In this document: piece by piece, positions 58,922-64,000 of the stretch
How the letters are laid out: the number at the start of each line of letters is the position of its first letter
Position numbering within the stretch: the first letter of the stretch is position 1
Origin: Cladorhizidae sp. MBARI D1340-BT2
Lineage: Eukaryota; Porifera; Demospongiae; Poecilosclerida; Cladorhizidae
Assembly: GCA_028752905.1 (NCBI GenBank)
Contig: JAQNBH010000009.1
Span: 44,264,228-44,328,227, forward strand
Length of the DNA stretch: 64,000 nt
Reading direction: 5' to 3'
Made by a program: the position numbers and the translations under genes
Notes under the pieces: model-generated
Seen by the model: only the letters and a program-made list of their open reading frames with translations
Told to the model about the DNA's origin: nothing
Databases searched by the model: none

Positions 58922-61900
58922 GAGTGTTTGGTTATCTTTCTGGCCAGATATCGCTCTTTAGCAGAACTGAGTGTCTCTTCATTGGCCCTCTTCGCTGAGG
59001 CTATCTTCCTTCTCTTTTCTTTGTCCACAGCTGGGAGGCATTGTGCCAACTCGGTCTCCTCTCCACTCCCCTTGTGAAATTCTTTCATACCATCCTTTAG
59101 CTGTGAATCAGAGCTTGACACTGCTACAGGATCTGAGACAGGTCTTTCTCCTGGGGACTGCTGCTGTAAATCACTGATAGGAGAACCACTTGGTTCCTCT
59201 TCTTCTTTGTCTGGGCTTTGCTCCTGCATGTTTGACGTTGATCTCTCTCCTAGACTGACTCTTCTTCCTCCCACATCTTCAAGTCTACTAGACTTTCCCT
59301 GACCCTCACCACTGCCTCCACCGTCTTCTGTGATCTGATTCAGTAATGTTCTATGGAACTTTGACATATCCTTCTGCTTAGTAACATCATCAGCTTCTAC
59401 AACACAAAATATAACACCATTTATTGTACATGAATGCACTCTAAAGCATGTCTATATGCTATATAGCTAGTGCAAGACATAGTAACAGATGTATTTGCAG
59501 AAAAGTGTATGTCTGTATTGGGGAGTATGGCTGCACTCCCAACATTGAAGGCACTCCCTACATTGAATGCACCCCCTACATTGAATGCACTCCCTACATT
59601 GAATGCACCCCATGCACTCCCTACATTGAAGATATGTGTTCACTGGGGCGGGGCGGATGGTGGTGGTGGTCGTCTGCTGGCTGTCTGTATATAGTGGTGG
59701 TGTTCGGTCTCTTGTCTATTGGCGGGGCACTCCCTACATTGAATGCACTTCCCTACATTGATTTGACCCAAATGGCAGACTAGAAGTGCATACCTCAGCA
59801 AAAAAAACACTTTAGCAGCTTCTAAACATTGCCAAAATTAATTACTTCATAAGCCAAGCCACCAGCAAAAAAACAACAAAACAAAAACATTCTTCAGGAT
59901 CTTACATCTATCTATGTACCTATCTACTCTCCTCTCTACTCTCTCCCCCCACCCCCAAAACACACACACACACAAATAACTTTTATACTGTAAGTGTCCA
60001 TTCGTCATGATTTTCAAATCATGACTAATTCAGCAAACCCTATACATTTGGTAAAGGGTCATTTTACATCATAACCCACTTATATAGGAGAGCACAAATA
60101 TAGGAGAATATAGGAGAGCACAAACCTTCACGTATGGTCTATGATCTACTTAAACTTGGTAATAGGGTAAATAGGGTAAATAGCTGATTGGCTAAGTTAT
60201 TACTTAAATTTCTATAAATACTTGGAGTCTAGGAGTCTACATTCATCAGTCAATTATCTTTTTTGACGGGTAAAAATAATTTTCTGGTTGTATTACTGGC
60301 ACAAGCACACACCCTCAATAAAGGCGGCCATCTTTAGCTCCTCCTCCAGTAACTTCCTCTCCTGCAGCTTCTTGCGGTAAGCAGAGGTAAGGAAGGTGTC
60401 CTTCTCTTCACATATTTCTCCATCCTTCTCCATGTCTCGCTGAACCATTCTCTCATAGATGATTTCCTGCTCTAACTTCCTGCGTTCTGCCACCGTCTTC
60501 AGGTTAGCAATGTACTTGGACTGGACCCAACAAGAGATTAGCAGAAAAACTATATAATATATACACCAGATCACCAGTACGGGCATACATGGAAGGGGAT
60601 GCACTCTGCAAGGGCTACTTCCAGATAACACAATCAGTATACTCAACCAATCAACCTTCCCCTAACCCCCCCCCCCCCCCCCCCCACACACACACACCAC
60701 AATAATACTCCCCAACACCTCCCTCCCCCACCTCACACACAATAATGCCCACACATCACAACCATCCTCCAAGACATACGCCATCGCTAACAATCATAAC
60801 CACCCCTACACACACAACCAACCATCCTTAAACACACACACACACCATGCATTGTCCACATGCAAGCCACTGCAAGCACAGAGGCTGCATCCAGAGCATA
60901 GAGATGACACAAGTACATACTGGCCGATCTGTTGTCCGTTTCTGATTTGCTTTCTTCTTCTCTTGCATCTCATCATAAATGTTGTCATATTCAAACACGT
61001 TGGGGTCCTCTTCCAAAGCCTCCACCATCCGTCCGTGCGACTACACACACAGCAGTGGGGGAAACATAAGCACCATTCTATGTCCCTCTCCAGCCAGGCT
61101 ACTTGCCTCCAACTGATGTGTGCTCTTCTTGTTGTCTCCCCATATGGACCTCCTGGTCCCACTATCATCCTAGACAAGATATTATACTAATATTTTTAAC
61201 CCATACAACATGTATAAGTGTACCAGGAGTTGTGGCAACTGGCACGATCAAGTATGGTACAATCAAGTATGATTAATAGTTGTAACAACTGGCATGATCA
61301 AGTATGATTAATAGTTGTAGCAACTGGCATGATCAAGTATGATTAATAGTTGTAGCAACTGGCAGGATCAAGTATGATTAATAGTTGTAGCAACTGGCAT
61401 GATCAAGTATGATTAATAGTTGTAGCAACTGGCAGGATCAAGTATGATTAATAGTTGTAGCAACTGGCATGATCAAGTATGATTAATAGTTGTGGCAACT
61501 GGCATGATCAAGTATGATTAATAGCTGTGGCAACTGGCACGATCAAGTATGATTAATAGTTGTGGCAACTGGCACGATCAAGTATGATTAATAGTTGTGG
61601 CAACTGGCACGATCAAGTATGATTAATAGTTGTGGCAACTGGCATGATCAAGTATGATTAATAGTTGTAGCAACTGGCAGGATCAAGTATGATTAATAGT
61701 TGTAGCAACTGGCATGATCAAACAGTTGGCAGAGCAAGCAGTCCAAGTTTAATATTGACAAATATGGATTCAAGGGTGCAAGTTCCCATCTCCACAAGAG
61801 ACTGAGTTGGGTACAAATTGGCAATGAAGAATGAGATTTAATTAGATTCATCATGCATGTGGCAGGTGGCGGATGTGTTTTACCTGTAGCTTGGGTTTAT

Positions 61901-62185
61901 AAATAATGCATGTCAGTGTCTGTGTTAGGATTACACCAAAAATACACCCCCCAAAAAGACACAGCTAAGCTACAGCCGTATGCATTTGCATCAACTTTCA
62001 AAAACATAAAATAAACATGGGGTCATTGATATTTCCAATCTAGTTAAAACCGACGAACTTACTTCTTCCTCACTGGAGCTTTCAAATACAGACGGCTTCT
62101 TTAAGGTGCTTCCAGAAGTTGACCCCATCTTCTTGGAAGAAGAAATTATGAGACCATACTTCTTGGGTTGAGCTTTGGATGCCAT
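58894..62185 (-). CDS. NSRP1: Nuclear speckle splicing regulatory protein 1 (CCDC55), complete
   Basis: Exons 62185-62063, 61169-61107, 61040-60921, 60520-60313 and 59396-58894 total 1,017 nt, 338 residues. The family is a coiled-coil nuclear-speckle protein that alters splice-site choice. Landmarks are KKYGLIISSSKK and KKPSVFESSSEEE at the N-terminus, then VFEYDNIYDEMQEKKK. After that come FLTSAYRKKLQERK, DVTKQKDMSKFHRTLLNQ and the tail RANEETLSSAKERYLARK, all in the family order. Human NSRP1 is about 558 residues; the difference is a much shorter Arg/Ser-Glu-rich middle here. Intron 2 (61106-61041) begins GC. The last codons and stop are repeated twice more downstream. It is head to head with GID8. 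Confidence 0.93.
59397..60312. other. NSRP1 intron 4
   Basis: 916 bp with an 18-bp repeat (CCCTACATTGAATGCACT units, about 59545-59640, and an isolated pair at 59732-59762) and an AT-rich remainder. No gene. Confidence 0.75.
60661..60850. repeat. Poly-C and CA-rich low complexity, NSRP1 intron 3
   Basis: A run of about 18 C (60666-60684) followed by CA-rich sequence. Confidence 0.85.
61205..61725. repeat. 35-bp minisatellite, NSRP1 intron 1
   Basis: About 14 copies of GCAACTGGCATGATCAAGTA then TGATTAATAGTTGTA. 61726-62062 is unique intron. Confidence 0.95.
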
Positions 62186-62348
62186 CCTGGAGGTAAAGGG
62201 TCGCCTGAGAGATTGGCTAATGACTTGTAAAGGAAAGTAAAATGAGGCGCGAGCGAAACGCCCACTCTTTACCTTACAGCTCTAATCGGTTTAAAGTTCA
62301 AGTTACTAAGTGTCGCAGATATATGGCTTGCTGTTAGAGAAGTTCAAG
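62186..62348. promoter_or_regulatory. Shared divergent promoter, NSRP1 and GID8
   Basis: 163 bp separate the two start codons. The interval includes GAGGCGCGAGCGAAACGCC near 62244, a GC-rich stretch rare in this window. Both genes must initiate within or next to it unless there are unseen 5' exons. Confidence 0.6.
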
Positions 62349-63092
62349 ATGACTGACGCTGAAGACTCGTCGGACTCGAAGTCACAGCCTCCGCCAGACA
62401 CTTTCTTCACTAGGTGGGAAGAAAAGGTAAAGTCTTACCACCTGCCTAGGGCAGATATTAATAAACTGGTGATGGAGTACCTGGTGAAGGAAGGATTTAA
62501 GGACGCAGTGTTGGCCTTCCAGGCTGAGACCGGGCTGGAATCTGGCGTTAACATGGCCAGTATGGACGACCAAATAAAGATCAGGGAGGCTATCGAAGCA
62601 GGAAGGATCCAGGATGCAGTGGAACTCGTCAATGATGTGGATCCCGAGATATTAGACACCAACCCAACCCTCTACTTCCACCTCCAACAACAGCAGCTGC
62701 TGGAGCTCATCAAGACAGGAGACATGGAGCGCATGTTGAAGTATGCTTGCACAGAACTATCAGCTAGGGGGGAGGAGAACCCAAACTTTCTAGATGAACT
62801 CGAGCAGACATTATCTCTACTTGCATTTGAAGACCCTACTACTTCTCCATTTGCAAAACTGCTGCAGAGTTCACAGAAGCTGAAGGTAGTGAGTGAAGTA
62901 AATGCTGCTCTGCTGTCTAGTCAGGATCAGGAGCCCTTATCCAAGTTAGTCACGCTGATGAAGTTGGTGTTGTGGTCTCAAGGACAGTTGGAGAAGCGAG
63001 GGTTAGCCTTCCCCAAACTAGCCAACATTACCGATGGAGAACTGCAGCCAGTCCTGAAACAATCCTCCAGCAACAATAACATGCAGTCCTAA
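62349..63092 (+). CDS. GID8: GID8 (TWA1), LisH-CTLH-CRA subunit of the CTLH ubiquitin ligase
   Basis: The gene is intronless within the window: 744 nt, 247 residues (human 228). GID8 is a scaffold subunit of the GID/CTLH E3 ligase. The sequence shows a LisH motif around residues 32-64 (INKLVMEYLVKEGFKDAVLAF). A CTLH motif follows (IKIREAIEAGRIQDAVELVN, then LYFHLQQQQLLELIKTG). The CRA domain runs to near residue 220 (LLAFEDPTTSPFAKLL, LMKLVLWSQGQL). The start is the first ATG in the open frame; it falls just before MTDAEDSSDSK, an acidic extension ahead of the LisH. Codons after LANITDGEL end in a Ser/Asn-rich tail. Confidence 0.95.
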   Translation: MTDAEDSSDSKSQPPPDTFFTRWEEKVKSYHLPRADINKLVMEYLVKEGFKDAVLAFQAETGLESGVNMASMDDQIKIREAIEAGRIQDAVELVNDVDPEILDTNPTLYFHLQQQQLLELIKTGDMERMLKYACTELSARGEENPNFLDELEQTLSLLAFEDPTTSPFAKLLQSSQKLKVVSEVNAALLSSQDQEPLSKLVTLMKLVLWSQGQLEKRGLAFPKLANITDGELQPVLKQSSSNNNMQS

Positions 63093-63263
63093 ATAACACC
63101 TTCTCAGCCAATGATAATATTCATAATTTTCATAAATAATGCCACATGATACAATTAGAATTTCTCTAATGACTATATAACACCAGTAATTTGCAGATTT
63201 CAGGTCCATCAATACATACATACATTACTCTACACATATATACATCAATGATAGTTCCTCTGC
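63093..63263. other. Convergent 3' region, GID8 and unidentified gene
   Basis: 171 bp, AT-rich (CATAAATAATGCC near 63132). It must contain the GID8 3' end if the minus-strand exon is real. Confidence 0.4.
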
Positions 63264-63369
63264 CTAAGATTGATTCTTTTCTGCTGCTAGTGTGGAAGAC
63301 AAGGCTGAGGTAGGAGATGACGATGGTGACAGCTGCTGCTTTACTCCACGACTCTTCTTCTTTGTCACA
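63264..63369 (-). CDS. Last exon of an unidentified gene (partial)
   Basis: In the minus direction a C-rich, pyrimidine-rich tract ends CTCTTGTAG, a strong acceptor. It is followed by one base, 34 codons and a stop (VTKKKSRGVKQQ at the start, AAEKNQS at the end). The tail is basic then Ser-rich and I recognise no family. It converges on GID8, continuing the alternating arrangement seen in the window. The rest of the gene would lie beyond 64000, across the right-edge array. It could be chance, since only one splice signal supports it. Confidence 0.4.
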
Positions 63370-63524
63370 CTACAAGAGGGGGGGGGGGGGGGGAAGAGGA
63401 GGTGTAAAGCCATTATCAAGGTGACATGGAGTGTTAAGTGACAAACAAAATAAATAAACCACAATCTCGGACATGTGCACGAGAGTTCATCATGATGTGG
63501 ATGTGGTGACGACCTCAGTCTAAT

Positions 63525-64000
63525 GGGTTGTGAGCCGGAGTCTACACAGGAGGGGTCTTGATGTGTCCAAGTGTGAGCCGGAGTCTAGTATTGGGGTCTT
63601 GATGTGTCCCAGTGTTAGCCGGAGTCTAGTATTGGCACAGGAGGGGTCTTGATGTGTCCCAGTGTGAGCCGGAGTCTAGTATTGGCACAGGAGAGGTCTT
63701 GATGTGTCCCAGTGTGAGCCGGAGTCTAGTATTGGCACAGGAGGGGTCTTGATGTGTCCCAGTGTGAGCCGGAGTCTAGTGTTGCACAGGAGGGGTCTTG
63801 ATGTGTCCCAGTGTGAGCCGGAGTCTAGTATTGGCACAGGAGGGGTCTTGATGTGTCCCAGTGTGAGCCGGAGTCTAGTATTGGCACAGGAGGGGTCTTG
63901 ATGTGTCCCAGTGTGAGCCGGAGTCTAGTATTGGCACAGGAGGGGTCTTGATGTGTCCCAGTGTGAGCCGGAGTCTAGTATTGGCACAGGAGGGGTCTTG
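63525..64000. repeat. 50-bp minisatellite, runs off the right edge
   Basis: About nine copies of GTGTGAGCCGGAGTCTAGTA then TTGGCACAGGAGGGGTCTTG and ATGTGTCCCA. Confidence 0.96.

Noticed and set aside
62310..62348. GID8 start at a GTG 39 bases upstream
   Set aside because: GTG is not a normal nuclear start in animals; the ATG at 62349 precedes the LisH region with suitable spacing.

Overview
The window is eukaryotic, animal-type DNA. Its genes are split by many small GT-AG introns and encode clear orthologues of animal proteins; there are no operons, and most of the non-coding sequence is minisatellite. I cannot name the species. The gene set, small introns, hAT and possible Penelope-type debris and repeat load would fit an early-branching invertebrate such as a sponge, but that is inference. 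All gene models were built by eye from splice signals, reading-frame phase and remembered family conservation; no alignment was run.

Layout. Positions 1-2195 are a satellite that runs off the left edge. Positions 3280-11289 (+) hold the last six exons of a p70 ribosomal S6 kinase, from the catalytic loop to the stop codon; its N-terminal exons lie outside. Converging on it, 57492 down to 11579 (-) is a complete GCN1 gene. My model has 33 exons, 7,752 coding bases and 2,583 residues, and every junction phase agrees. Its introns carry most of the repeats, a decayed hAT transposon (24637-28079), a short non-autonomous relative (52832-53025) and two hammerhead-like motifs. Divergent from GCN1 is a small rhodanese-domain gene (57736-58358, +). 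This converges on a complete five-exon NSRP1/CCDC55 gene (62185-58894, -). NSRP1 shares a 163-bp divergent promoter with an intronless GID8 gene (62349-63092, +). Converging on GID8 is the last exon of an unidentified minus-strand gene (63264-63369), followed by an array that runs off the right edge.

Gene roles. S6K is a TORC1 effector and GCN1 activates GCN2 at stalled ribosomes. GID8 is a core subunit of the CTLH/GID ubiquitin ligase, and NSRP1 regulates splicing. Several act in nutrient or translation control, but gene order in animals rarely carries function, so I give this little weight.

Most notable pattern. At least two minisatellites (4479-6073 and about 32640-33480) are tandem amplifications of an exon 3' end together with its 5' splice site, and the true exon end is the first copy. 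A third, short array repeats the last codons and stop codon of NSRP1. Several pyrimidine-rich arrays lie just upstream of 3' splice sites in the transcript. Gene edges therefore appear to seed tandem arrays here. Other points of interest are a palindrome with 196-base arms (10084-10481), two hammerhead-like cores, and hAT-type elements that landed inside tandem arrays.
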